64,000 nt of DNA from Oscillospiraceae bacterium (GTDB taxonomy: Bacteria > Bacillota > Clostridia > Oscillospirales > CAG-272). Below are positions 36,782 to 46,694 of this stretch, in pieces. The notes under the pieces are model-generated. The model worked only from the letters and a program-made list of their open reading frames with translations, ran no database searches and was not told where the DNA came from. The stretch is taken from positions 1 through 64,000 of the forward strand of contig SVRE01000005.1 in NCBI GenBank assembly GCA_015065005.1, written 5' to 3'. Made by a program: the position numbers and the translations under genes. Within the stretch, counting starts at the first letter, position 1. Each line of letters starts with the position of its first letter.

Positions 36782-38386
36782 ATGAAAAAGAAATTTTTGT
36801 TAATCGTTTCTCTCGTGTTTGTAGTATGTTGCTTGTTTGCAGTTTCCGTGTCGGCTGAAGTTGTGATTTCAGATAGCAATATTGACGAAAACGGAGATGT
36901 AGTAGCAGACTTGATTTGCAAGTGTTCCGATACAGAGGAGCAGCATATCGCTTCAATTGACATAACATACACATCTAAAGATGGGGAAACAAAACTTGGT
37001 AAATTTTATTATGTAGTTGGACTTTGGTCTCAACAGAACAAAAGACAAATAGAAGCGATTTATTTGCCAAGCGATTTTGATATGACACAGACCGTTTACT
37101 TTTTTGATAAGATTGATATAAACGGAAACGGTGAGTATGGCTATAACGAGTTAATAAAAGGAACAAGAGGTGGCGCATTTTATATAAAGTCCTATACAGA
37201 CTTTATTGATAATAACTTCGAGGGTGCTGTGGATGTAAAGAGTACGGAGGTACAGGCTATTTCGTATTCAAAATATTTAACCTATTTTGGCAATAATGCC
37301 TTTTCAAAGTGCGCAGCACTCAATAGCGTAACCTATAACGGTCGTGAACTTGAGGAGTACACTTGTATCATTTCTCCAAATGTTGAGCAAGTAATGTCAG
37401 GTGCCTTTGGTGGAGACGGTAAGAGCCTTGACTCCAACACGGTTACATCCAATTTCACAAGACTTATCTTTGAGGACAGAGCGGGCAGCGTTTCTTTTGA
37501 CCAGTATTGCTTTACGCGTAATGAACTTAAAGAAATTGTTTTTGGCAGTGGCAGATACGCCCTGAATGGAAGTGATAGAATCGCTTTACAATACAAAACC
37601 GAAAACACGAGCGAATATTGTCTTGAAAGAGTAATAGTTTCAAAGGATACTTTGATAGCGTCAGGCAGCATTTCGTGGCATGTTGGTGAATATGATGTTA
37701 TCGTTTTGGGTACCGAGAGTGAATGCTCTGCGCTGTACGAAACAAATTGCAAAAACGCATTGCCCAATGCTAAAAGTGTAACATTTAACCCTTGCTATTT
37801 CGGACACACAGAGGCGCAAGATGACGGTGACTGTACAACCGCCGTTGTTTGCCCGGCTTGCTTAACTTATATATATAAGGAAGCTTCATCACACAATAAT
37901 GAAGAGACGGTTACATACGGAAGCTACTTTGAAAAGGGCGTACACTATGTTGGATGCTGTAATGAAGGCTGTACTGTTGGTACAACTACAGAATTGGACG
38001 CCTTAGTTACGAGCGCAGGCTACTCCTCTTCTACTTACGGTGAAACTCGTTCTGTTGTACAGGGCTTTATTATAAATAAGGAAGCAATTGAATTTTACAG
38101 TGCATACAACAAAGCCTTTGAAATAGGCGTGGTAGCGCTTGCTAATGCTACAGGGGAAGCAGTTACTCCAAGCTTTAGTGACAAGAAAGTGGTTAGCGGT
38201 AAAATAAGTCTTGTCAACTCATATGTTGATGTTTGTGTAAAGGGCATTACTGATAAAATCGGAGAAAAAAGAGTAGTATTATGCTTGTACATTATTGATG
38301 ATAAAGGGCTTAATTTCTTAAACGAAGGCAAAACTGAAGATAGTGTCCGTGGCATTTCTTACAGTGAAATTTTAGCTTTAAATTAG
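36782..38386 (+). CDS. Secreted protein with degenerate LRR-like segment and Cys-rich module
   Basis: Signal peptide MKKKFLLIVSLVFVVCCLFAVSVSA; YLTYFGNNAFSKCAALNSVTYNG LRR-like; GHTEAQDDGDCTTAVVCPAC. Confidence 0.7.
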   Translation: MKKKFLLIVSLVFVVCCLFAVSVSAEVVISDSNIDENGDVVADLICKCSDTEEQHIASIDITYTSKDGETKLGKFYYVVGLWSQQNKRQIEAIYLPSDFDMTQTVYFFDKIDINGNGEYGYNELIKGTRGGAFYIKSYTDFIDNNFEGAVDVKSTEVQAISYSKYLTYFGNNAFSKCAALNSVTYNGRELEEYTCIISPNVEQVMSGAFGGDGKSLDSNTVTSNFTRLIFEDRAGSVSFDQYCFTRNELKEIVFGSGRYALNGSDRIALQYKTENTSEYCLERVIVSKDTLIASGSISWHVGEYDVIVLGTESECSALYETNCKNALPNAKSVTFNPCYFGHTEAQDDGDCTTAVVCPACLTYIYKEASSHNNEETVTYGSYFEKGVHYVGCCNEGCTVGTTTELDALVTSAGYSSSTYGETRSVVQGFIINKEAIEFYSAYNKAFEIGVVALANATGEAVTPSFSDKKVVSGKISLVNSYVDVCVKGITDKIGEKRVVLCLYIIDDKGLNFLNEGKTEDSVRGISYSEILALN

Positions 38387-38405
38387 AAATATAATAGCAA
38401 TTTAA

Positions 38406-38436
38406 AGGGTGGCAATGTAAATCAAAGCCACCCTGT
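38406..38436 (+). terminator. Terminator-like hairpin
   Basis: GGGTGGC-aatgtaaatcaaa-GCCACCC followed by tgttt. Confidence 0.6.
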
Positions 38437-38450
38437 TTCAATTTATTGGA

Positions 38451-38636
38451 TGAATATTTATAATAACATATTCAAAAAATATTCACTGTTTGTTATGCAA
38501 TATTTACTAAAAGACAGCACATATAGATATTATTTATAATAAAAGACAATAAAAATAAAAAATATTCAAAAAAAGACTTGACAAACGGTGAATAAAGATA
38601 TATAATACAATTCGTAAAAAATGAATAATATTTCAT
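38451..38636. promoter_or_regulatory. Candidate ArgR operator (ARG box) cluster upstream of argG
   Basis: TGAATATTTATAATAACATATTCA (38451-38474), ATATTCAC, AATATTCAAA, GTGAATAAA, ATGAATAATATTTCAT (38621-38636). Confidence 0.7.
38578..38606 (+). promoter_or_regulatory. SigA promoter of the arg operon
   Basis: TTGACA-17-TATAAT. Confidence 0.88.
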
Positions 38637-38650
38637 TGGAGGAAAATAAA

Positions 38651-39877
38651 ATGGATAAGTCAAAAATTAAAAAGGTAGTTCTTGCATACTCAGGCGGTCT
38701 TGATACATCAATCATCATTCCGTGGTTAAAGGAAAATTATAACAACTGTGAGGTTATCGCCGTTAGCGGTAACGTTGGTCAGGCTGATGAGCTTGAGGGC
38801 CTTGAGGAAAAGGCTATAAAGACAGGCGCTTCCAAGTGCTATATTGAGGACCTTACAGAGGAGTTTGTTGATGACTATGTAATCCCAACCGTTAAGGCTG
38901 GTGCACTTTATGAGGAATATATGCTTGGTACATCCTTTGCACGTCCTGTTATTGCAAAGAGAATTGCTGAAATTGCAATTAAAGAGGGGGCAGATGCTAT
39001 CTGTCACGGTTGTACAGGTAAGGGTAATGACCAGGTTCGTTTCGAACTTACAATTAAGGCTTTCGCACCTGATATGCCAATTATCGCTCCTTGGAGAGAG
39101 TGGACAATCAAATCCCGTGAAGAGGAAATTGAATATGCAGAGGCACACAATGTACCTCTTAAGATAAACCGTGAGACCAACTATTCTAAGGATAAGAACC
39201 TTTGGCACTTAAGCCACGAGGGTCTTGACCTTGAGGATGCAGGTAATGAGCCGCTTTATGAAAAGGACGGCTTCCTTGAAATGGGCGTTTCTCCACTTCA
39301 AGCACCTGACGTACCTACATATGTTGAGCTTGATTTTGTTCAGGGTATTCCTGTTGCTATCAACGGCGAAAAGATGAGCGCTAAGAATATAATTCTTAAG
39401 CTTAATGAGCTTGGTGGTGCTAACGGTATCGGCCTTCTCGACATTGTTGAAAACCGTTTGGTTGGTATGAAGTGCCGTGGCGTATATGAAACTCCCGGCG
39501 GAGCTATCTTGTACGCTGCACACAGCTATCTTGAAACAATTTGTCTTGACAAAATGACAATGCACGAAAAGCAAAAGCTCTCAATCACATTTGCTGAGCT
39601 TGTATATAACGGTCAGTGGTTCACCCCACTTCGTGAGGCTTTGTCTGCTTTCGTTGATAAGACACAGGAAAATGTAACAGGTAAGGTAAAGCTCAAGCTT
39701 TATAAGGGCAACATTATTAAGGCTGGCGTTTGGAGTGACTACTCACTCTATTCTGAGGAAATTGCTACCTTCGGTGAGGACAATGTATATAACCAGGCAG
39801 ACAGCGCCGGATTTATTAACCTCTTTGGCTTGCCAATCAAGGTTCAGGCGCAGGTTAACGCAAAAAACAAGAAATAA
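38651..39877 (+). CDS. argG: Argininosuccinate synthase
   Basis: [22 protein letters not shown]; start trimmed to MDKSKIKK behind TGGAGG. Confidence 0.97.
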   Translation: MDKSKIKKVVLAYSGGLDTSIIIPWLKENYNNCEVIAVSGNVGQADELEGLEEKAIKTGASKCYIEDLTEEFVDDYVIPTVKAGALYEEYMLGTSFARPVIAKRIAEIAIKEGADAICHGCTGKGNDQVRFELTIKAFAPDMPIIAPWREWTIKSREEEIEYAEAHNVPLKINRETNYSKDKNLWHLSHEGLDLEDAGNEPLYEKDGFLEMGVSPLQAPDVPTYVELDFVQGIPVAINGEKMSAKNIILKLNELGGANGIGLLDIVENRLVGMKCRGVYETPGGAILYAAHSYLETICLDKMTMHEKQKLSITFAELVYNGQWFTPLREALSAFVDKTQENVTGKVKLKLYKGNIIKAGVWSDYSLYSEEIATFGEDNVYNQADSAGFINLFGLPIKVQAQVNAKNKK

Positions 39878-39897
39878 TTTGTAAAAACACCTAAAAA

Positions 39898-39946
39898 GCC
39901 TCCCCTGTGCAAGGGGAGGTGCCGTGTTTTCACGGCGGAAGGGTTG
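39898..39946. repeat. Dispersed palindromic repeat, copy 1 (argG-argH intergenic)
   Basis: GCCTCCCCTGTGCAAGGGGAGGTGCCGTGTTTTCACGGCGGAAGGGTTG. Confidence 0.85.
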
Positions 39947-39959
39947 AAACGGAGATATT

Positions 39960-41333
39960 ATGGACAAAATGTGGGCAGGAAGATTTGAAAAGGCGCTTGA
40001 TAAGCAGGCTGATGACTTCAACTCTTCAATTCATTTCGACAGTAAAATGTATAAGCAGGATATTCGCGGCTCCTTAGAGCATGCGCTTATGCTGACTACC
40101 TGTGGAATTTTAAATCAAACCGAATATGAAAAAATCAACGAGGGTCTTAATTCGATTCTTGATGACTTGGATAGCGGTGCGCTCGCATTTGATATGGATG
40201 CTGAGGACATACATATGTTTGTGGAGGCGGAGCTGACCAAGAGAATTGGCGATTACGGTAAGAAGCTGCATACCGCACGTAGCCGTAACGACCAGGTGGC
40301 TTTGGACCTTCGTTTATATATGCGTGACGAAGCAAATAAAATAATCAATCTTTTATGTGAGCTTGTTTGCGTGGTAAAGGACAAGGCAAAGGAAAACCAG
40401 GATGCAATTATGCCGGGCTACACTCATTTGCAAAGGGCGCAGCCAATCACCTTTGCGCATCACCTGCTTGCTTACTGTATGATGCTTTTGCGCGATATTA
40501 CAAGGGTGCAGGATGCACTCAAGAGGATGAATTATTCCCCTCTTGGCTCATGCGCTTTGGCAGGCACAACATATCCCACAAACAGAGATATGGTTGCGAA
40601 AAATCTTGGATTTGACGGCGTTTGTATGAACTCTATTGACGGCGTTTCCGACAGGGATTACTGTATTGAGCTTGAAGGTGCCTTTTCAACTATAATGATG
40701 CACCTGTCCCGTTTCAGTGAGGAAATTATCCTTTGGTCAAGCTGGGAATTTAAGTTTGTGGAGCTTGATGATTCTTATACAACAGGCTCATCAATTATGC
40801 CGCAAAAGAAAAACCCGGACATGGCAGAGCTTGTCCGCGGAAAAACAGGACGTGTTTACGGTGATTTGATGGCTACCTTAACAATGCTCAAGGGCATTCC
40901 CCTTGCATATAACAAGGATATGCAGGAGGATAAGGAAGCAATATTTGATGCCACCGAAACCGTTATCAAGTGCTTAGAGGTGTTCATTCCTATGGTCAAA
41001 ACAATGACACCTATTAAGGGAAATATGTATAAGGCGGCAGGCAAGGGCTTTATCAATGCAACAGACTTGGCAGACTACCTTACAAAAAAGGGTATGCCAT
41101 TTAGAAGTGCATATAAAATCGTTGGTACAATAGTTGCTGAGTGCATAAGAAATGATATCACCCTTGATCAAATGTCACTTGAAGCTTACAAAAAGCACTC
41201 CGACCTTTTTGAAAACGATTTGTATGAGGAAATTTCCCTTGAAAGCTGTGTGGCAAAGAGAATTTCCAAGGGCTCCACGGGCTATGATTCTGTAAAGGAG
41301 CAAATCGCTTACGTAGAGGAGCAATTAAAATGA
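39960..41333 (+). CDS. argH: Argininosuccinate lyase
   Basis: MWAGRFEKALDKQADDFNSSI; TGSSIMPQKKNPDMAELVRGK. Confidence 0.97.
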   Translation: MDKMWAGRFEKALDKQADDFNSSIHFDSKMYKQDIRGSLEHALMLTTCGILNQTEYEKINEGLNSILDDLDSGALAFDMDAEDIHMFVEAELTKRIGDYGKKLHTARSRNDQVALDLRLYMRDEANKIINLLCELVCVVKDKAKENQDAIMPGYTHLQRAQPITFAHHLLAYCMMLLRDITRVQDALKRMNYSPLGSCALAGTTYPTNRDMVAKNLGFDGVCMNSIDGVSDRDYCIELEGAFSTIMMHLSRFSEEIILWSSWEFKFVELDDSYTTGSSIMPQKKNPDMAELVRGKTGRVYGDLMATLTMLKGIPLAYNKDMQEDKEAIFDATETVIKCLEVFIPMVKTMTPIKGNMYKAAGKGFINATDLADYLTKKGMPFRSAYKIVGTIVAECIRNDITLDQMSLEAYKKHSDLFENDLYEEISLESCVAKRISKGSTGYDSVKEQIAYVEEQLK

Positions 41334-42259
41334 AGAAGATATTTATAGACGGAAAAGCAGGCACAACAGGCTTGCGTATTGAGGAAAGGCTAAGTGGGCG
41401 TGATGATATTGAAATCGTTACAATTCCCGAGGAATTAAGGAAGGATCCTGTTGCCAAAAAGGAAATACTCAACTCAGTTGATATTGCCTTTCTTTGCTTG
41501 CCCGATGCGGCGGCTGTGGAATCTGTTGGCTTAATAGAAAATGAAAATGTGGTTGTAATTGATACATCAACCGCACATAGGACAAATCCCGCTTGGGCAT
41601 ATGGCTTCCCTGAGCTTGATAAGTCCTTTGAGGAAAAGATTAAGAATAGCAAGAGAATAGCTGTTCCGGGCTGTCACGCAAGCGGCTTTATCGCCCTTGT
41701 TTATCCTCTTGTCAAAAACGGAATTATTTCTCCCGACATCCTCTTAACCGCCCATTCCTTAACAGGTTATAGCGGCGGCGGAAAAAATATGATAGCGCAA
41801 TATGAGGATGATGAGCTTGAAATGCTTTTGCATGGCCCAAGGCAGTACGGCTTAACCCAAAAGCATAAGCATTTGCCGGAAATGGTAAAAATCACAGGCT
41901 TAAAAAATGCGCCTGTATTTTGCCCAATCGTTGGCACCTTCTATTCGGGAATGGAGGTAACAGTTCCTCTTTTCAAGTCCCAGCTTTTAAAGGGCGGAAT
42001 AGAGGAAATTAAGGAAATATACAGAAATACATATAATAACGGAATCGTTTCCTATGTGGATGGTGATGACGAAAACGGCTTCTTGTCCGCTGTAAAGCTA
42101 GAGGGCAAGGACTCGATGCAGATTGAGGTATACGGCAATGAGGATAGGATTTTGCTTGTTGCAAGGTATGACAATCTTGGCAAGGGCGCATCCGGTGCCG
42201 CTGTTGAGTGCTTAAATATTGTTTTAGGCGCAGATAAGACAAAAACTCTTGAAATCTAA
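41330..42259 (+). CDS. argC: N-acetyl-gamma-glutamyl-phosphate reductase
   Basis: KIFIDGKAGTTGLRI; VPGCHASGFIALVYPLV. Confidence 0.94.
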   Translation: MKKIFIDGKAGTTGLRIEERLSGRDDIEIVTIPEELRKDPVAKKEILNSVDIAFLCLPDAAAVESVGLIENENVVVIDTSTAHRTNPAWAYGFPELDKSFEEKIKNSKRIAVPGCHASGFIALVYPLVKNGIISPDILLTAHSLTGYSGGGKNMIAQYEDDELEMLLHGPRQYGLTQKHKHLPEMVKITGLKNAPVFCPIVGTFYSGMEVTVPLFKSQLLKGGIEEIKEIYRNTYNNGIVSYVDGDDENGFLSAVKLEGKDSMQIEVYGNEDRILLVARYDNLGKGASGAAVECLNIVLGADKTKTLEI

Positions 42260-42269
42260 GGAGAAGAAA

Positions 42270-43484
42270 ATGAAATTACTTTATGGTGGCGTTTGTGCAG
42301 CACAGGGCTTTTTAGCATCAGGTGTTCATTGTGGCATACGTAAGAACAAGGAGAAAAAGGACTTAGCGCTTATATATTCCGAAACACGCGCAGCCTGTGC
42401 CTCAGTATATACAACAAATAAGGTTAAGGGTGCGCCGTTGACCGTAACTAAGAATAATATTAGTGATGGCTATGCACAGGCGGTAATTTGCAACAGCGGT
42501 AACGCTAACACCTGTAATGCAAACGGCATTGAGGTGGCGGAGCAAACATGCGAGCTTATTGCAAATGAGCTTGGGATTTCACCAAAGGATATTGTGGTTG
42601 CATCCACAGGAGTTATAGGTCAGCCTCTTGACATAACACCTATTAAAAACGGTATTCCTGCTCTTGTAAAATCACTTGGTGATAATAAGAGTGGCGATGC
42701 AGCAGAAGGAATTATGACCACCGATACACGCTTAAAGGAAATCGCAGTTAGCTTTGAAATCGGTGGAGTTGAATGTAAAATGGGCGGTATTGCAAAGGGC
42801 TCAGGTATGATTCACCCTAACATGGCAACAATGCTTGTTTTCATCACAACTGACTGTAAAATCAGCCCTGAAATGCTTCAACTTGCACTTTCAACAGATA
42901 TTAAGAAAACCTTTAATATGGTTAGTGTTGACGGTGATACATCTACAAACGATATGGTGTCAGTTCTTGCTAACGGAAAGGCAGGAAATGAGGAAATAAC
43001 AACACAGGGTGAGGCGTTTGACACATTTATGGAAGCGTTGAACACTATAACCGTAAACCTTTGCCAAAAAATTGCAGGCGATGGCGAGGGTGCTACAAAG
43101 CGTATAGACTGTGAGGTCAGCGGAGCAATTGATGAGGAAAATGCTAAGATAATAGCAAAGAGTGTTATTTGCTCCTCGCTTGTAAAAGCGGCAATGTTCG
43201 GCTCTGATGCCAACTGGGGCAGAATACTTTGTGCCATCGGTTATAGCGGAGCAGAGGTTGATGTTAACAAGGTTAAGGTTTCATTCGTGTCAGAATTTGG
43301 TGAGGTTGTAGTTTGCGAAAACGGCGCAGGCGTTGATTTTTCCGAAGAGCTTGCAAAGGCGGTTTTGTCTTGTTACGAGGTAACAATTAAGGTTGAGTTA
43401 GGTGACGGAGACGGTGAAGCAACCGCTTGGGGCTGCGACTTGACCTACGATTACGTAAAGATAAATGGAGATTACAGAACATAA
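42270..43484 (+). CDS. argJ: Glutamate N-acetyltransferase/acetylglutamate synthase ArgJ
   Basis: GIAKGSGMIHPNMATMLVF autocleavage motif. Confidence 0.96.
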   Translation: MKLLYGGVCAAQGFLASGVHCGIRKNKEKKDLALIYSETRAACASVYTTNKVKGAPLTVTKNNISDGYAQAVICNSGNANTCNANGIEVAEQTCELIANELGISPKDIVVASTGVIGQPLDITPIKNGIPALVKSLGDNKSGDAAEGIMTTDTRLKEIAVSFEIGGVECKMGGIAKGSGMIHPNMATMLVFITTDCKISPEMLQLALSTDIKKTFNMVSVDGDTSTNDMVSVLANGKAGNEEITTQGEAFDTFMEALNTITVNLCQKIAGDGEGATKRIDCEVSGAIDEENAKIIAKSVICSSLVKAAMFGSDANWGRILCAIGYSGAEVDVNKVKVSFVSEFGEVVVCENGAGVDFSEELAKAVLSCYEVTIKVELGDGDGEATAWGCDLTYDYVKINGDYRT

Positions 43485-44362
43485 TGGATATGTCGATTAA
43501 GATTACAAATGCGCAAAGGGCTGAAATTCTAACCCAAGCCCTTCCCTATATCAAGGAATACTACGGCAAAACCATAGTTATTAAATATGGCGGAAATGCA
43601 ATGATTAACGAGGAGCTTAAAGAGCAGGTAATGGAGGACATTGTCCTTTTGCACTTAATCGGCGTTAACGTTGTGCTCGTTCACGGTGGCGGCCCTGAGA
43701 TTACAGACACCTTGAAAAAAATCGGCAAGGAATCTAAGTTCGTTGGCGGACTCCGTGTAACAGACAAGGAAACTATTGACGTTGTTCAAATGGTTTTGGC
43801 TGGTAAAATCAACAAATCTCTTGTTAATAAGCTTGGAATCAACGGTGGCAGGGCAATCGGTATTTCAGGTCTCGACGGTCATATGATTAAGGCTGAGATG
43901 AAGAATAGTGAGCTTGGCTATGTTGGTAAGATTACTGAGGTTGATATAACTCCAATTAATGACCTTATCGAAAAGGGATACATTCCCGTTGTTTCTACAA
44001 TCGGTTGTGATGAAGAGGGTAATGTATATAACATTAATGCGGATACAGCCGCAGCATTTATCGCAGGTAACTTAAAGGCTGAAAGGCTTATCACAATGAC
44101 AGATATTGAGGGCATTTTGATGGATAAGGATGACCCACATTCCTTGATTCAGGAAATTGATATTAAGGGCTGTTATGAGCTGTTTGCAACAGGCGTTATC
44201 GGTGGCGGTATGATACCTAAGGTAGAATGCTGTATTGATGCAATTCGTAAGGGCGTAAAAACAGTAACTATTCTTGACGGACGTGTTCCTCACGCTTTGC
44301 TTATCGAAACCTTGACTGATGAAGGCGCGGGAACAATGGTTGTAGAGGATCTTGGTAAATGA
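43484..44362 (+). CDS. argB: Acetylglutamate kinase
   Basis: VIKYGGNAM; VLVHGGGPEI; ATG overlaps the argJ stop. Confidence 0.96.
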   Translation: MDMSIKITNAQRAEILTQALPYIKEYYGKTIVIKYGGNAMINEELKEQVMEDIVLLHLIGVNVVLVHGGGPEITDTLKKIGKESKFVGGLRVTDKETIDVVQMVLAGKINKSLVNKLGINGGRAIGISGLDGHMIKAEMKNSELGYVGKITEVDITPINDLIEKGYIPVVSTIGCDEEGNVYNINADTAAAFIAGNLKAERLITMTDIEGILMDKDDPHSLIQEIDIKGCYELFATGVIGGGMIPKVECCIDAIRKGVKTVTILDGRVPHALLIETLTDEGAGTMVVEDLGK

Positions 44363-45531
44363 GTATTAAGGAAATAGATAAAAGCTATGTAGCTGGAACC
44401 TATGGTAGATTTGATGTTGAAATCTCCCACGGAAAAGGTTCACTTGTATATGATACGCAGGGCAAGGAGTATATTGATTTATCCTCCGGAATTGCAGTAA
44501 ATACCTTTGGAATGTGCGACCCTGTGTTTATAAATGCAGTAAATGAGCAATTAAATAAGTGCCAGCATACATCTAATTTGTATTATTCTGAGCCTTGTGC
44601 TAAGCTGGCACAGCTTTTGTGTGAAAGAACAGGAGCAAAAAAGGTATTTTTTGGAAACTCAGGTGCTGAAGCAAATGAATGTGCAATTAAGGTTGCACGT
44701 CTATGGGGCAGCGAAAACAAAGGGGAGAAATATTACAATATTATCACCTTGAAAAACAGCTTCCACGGACGTACCTTAACCACATTATCAGCCACAGGGC
44801 AGGACGTTTTTCATAAATACTTCAATCCTTTAACAGAGGGGTTTTTGTACGCTGAGGCAAATAATGTTGAAAGTGTGGAAACACTTTTGATGGAAAATAA
44901 GTGCTGTGCAATCCTAATGGAGCTTGTACAGGGCGAGGGTGGAGTAATGGCATTAAATCCCGATTTTGTCAGGGGAGTGTCCATGCTTTGCCAAAAATAC
45001 AACATTCTTTTAATGATTGATGAGGTTCAGACAGGCAACGGACGTACAGGTAATTTGTATGCATACCAGGGCTATGGAATTGAGCCTGATGTTATAACCA
45101 CAGCCAAGGGCTTAGGCGGCGGCTTACCAATAGGCGCTTGCTTAATGTTTGGTAAAACTGAAAATGTGCTTGGCGCGGGCTTGCACGGCTCTACCTTTGG
45201 CGGCAACCCTGTTTCCTGTGCCGCAGGTATTTCTGTTATAGAAAGAATTGACAACACCCTGCTTAACGAGGTAAAGGAAAAATCAAAATTTGTTTTTGAT
45301 GAGCTAAACGGTGCGCAGGGCATAAAGAGCGTTAGCGGCTTAGGACTTATGATTGGTATCGAAACAGAAGCAGATGCTTCCCTTGTTATTTCCAAGTGTA
45401 TGGAAAGAGGGCTTTTGCCAATCAAAGCGAAGAATAAGGTTAGATTGTTGCCACCGCTTAATATTCCATTTGATTTGCTCAAAAAAGCGGTTAGCATCAT
45501 TAAAGAGGTTGCAAAGGAGTGTGTACAATGA
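44359..45531 (+). CDS. argD: Acetylornithine aminotransferase
   Basis: [52 protein letters not shown]. Confidence 0.95.
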   Translation: MSIKEIDKSYVAGTYGRFDVEISHGKGSLVYDTQGKEYIDLSSGIAVNTFGMCDPVFINAVNEQLNKCQHTSNLYYSEPCAKLAQLLCERTGAKKVFFGNSGAEANECAIKVARLWGSENKGEKYYNIITLKNSFHGRTLTTLSATGQDVFHKYFNPLTEGFLYAEANNVESVETLLMENKCCAILMELVQGEGGVMALNPDFVRGVSMLCQKYNILLMIDEVQTGNGRTGNLYAYQGYGIEPDVITTAKGLGGGLPIGACLMFGKTENVLGAGLHGSTFGGNPVSCAAGISVIERIDNTLLNEVKEKSKFVFDELNGAQGIKSVSGLGLMIGIETEADASLVISKCMERGLLPIKAKNKVRLLPPLNIPFDLLKKAVSIIKEVAKECVQ

Positions 45532-46514
45532 ATTTAAAGGGCAGAGATTTTTTAAAGCTTCTTGATTTCACCCCTGAGGAAATCGGCGGGTTAATTGACT
45601 TAGCGGCTGAATTAAAGGCAAAAAAGAAAAACGGTATTCCCCACGCAGAGCTTTGCGGTAAGAATATCGCGCTTATATTTGAGAAAACAAGCACAAGGAC
45701 ACGTTGCAGCTTTGAGGTTGCAGCCTATGACTTAGGTATGCACGCAACCTATCTTGACCCTAAGGCATCCCAAATCGGCAAAAAGGAAAGCATTGCAGAT
45801 ACCGCAAGGGTTCTTTCCTCTATATATGACGGTATTGAATATCGCGGCTACGGACAAGAAATTGTTGAACAGCTTGCAAAGTATTCAAAGGTCCCTGTTT
45901 GGAACGGACTTACAAATGAGTTTCATCCAACACAGATTTTGGCTGACTTTTTAACAATTAAGGAGCATTTTGGTAAATTAAAGGGCATCAAGCTTGTTTA
46001 TATGGGCGATGCAAGATATAATATGGGCAATTCTTTAATGGTTGGCTGTGCTAAAATGGGTCTTGACTTTGTTGCATGCGCACCAAAGAAATATTTCCCC
46101 GACCAAGCATTAATCAATGAGTGCCTTGAAATTGCAAAGCAAACAGGCGCAACTCTCTCCTTTGAGGAAAATCCCGACATTGCTGTAAAGGGCGCAAATG
46201 TAATCTACACAGACGTGTGGGTTTCAATGGGTGAGCCAACAGAGGTATGGCAGGAAAGAATTAACGACTTGTCTCCATACCAGGTAAATAAGGTGCTTAT
46301 GTCAAAGGCAGACAAAAATGCGGTGTTTATGCACTGCTTGCCGGCATATCACGACCTTAATACAGAGGTAGGACACGAAATGGGCGAAAAATTTGGTAGG
46401 GCAGATATGGAGGTAACAGACGAGGTATTCGAGTCTGAGCAATCTATCGTATTCCAAGAGGCTGAAAACAGAATGCACACCATAAAGGCAGTAATGCTTT
46501 CAACACTCAAATAA
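45528..46514 (+). CDS. argF: Ornithine carbamoyltransferase
   Basis: [33 protein letters not shown]. Confidence 0.96.
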   Translation: MNLKGRDFLKLLDFTPEEIGGLIDLAAELKAKKKNGIPHAELCGKNIALIFEKTSTRTRCSFEVAAYDLGMHATYLDPKASQIGKKESIADTARVLSSIYDGIEYRGYGQEIVEQLAKYSKVPVWNGLTNEFHPTQILADFLTIKEHFGKLKGIKLVYMGDARYNMGNSLMVGCAKMGLDFVACAPKKYFPDQALINECLEIAKQTGATLSFEENPDIAVKGANVIYTDVWVSMGEPTEVWQERINDLSPYQVNKVLMSKADKNAVFMHCLPAYHDLNTEVGHEMGEKFGRADMEVTDEVFESEQSIVFQEAENRMHTIKAVMLSTLK

Positions 46515-46566
46515 ATACAAAAAGCCAAGTTTAGAATATAAAATATAAAAAGCATAATTAAGATAT

Positions 46567-46613
46567 GCCTCCCCTGTGTAAGGGGAGGTGTCTTTTTTAA
46601 GACGGAAGGGTTG
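46567..46613. repeat. Dispersed palindromic repeat, copy 2
   Basis: GCCTCCCCTGTGTAAGGGGAGGTGTCTTTTTTAAGACGGAAGGGTTG. Confidence 0.85.
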
Positions 46614-46694
46614 TATTATTTTTTCAAAAAGTGTAACTTTCCTAACCGAAAATCCGTCTATATAAGTGAAGGACAAAAACGGGAGGAAATGCAT

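Noticed and set aside
39898-39946. argG-argH hairpins as an arginine attenuator or riboswitch
   Set aside because: The same sequence occurs after argF and at 48 kb, so a dispersed repeat is the simpler explanation.
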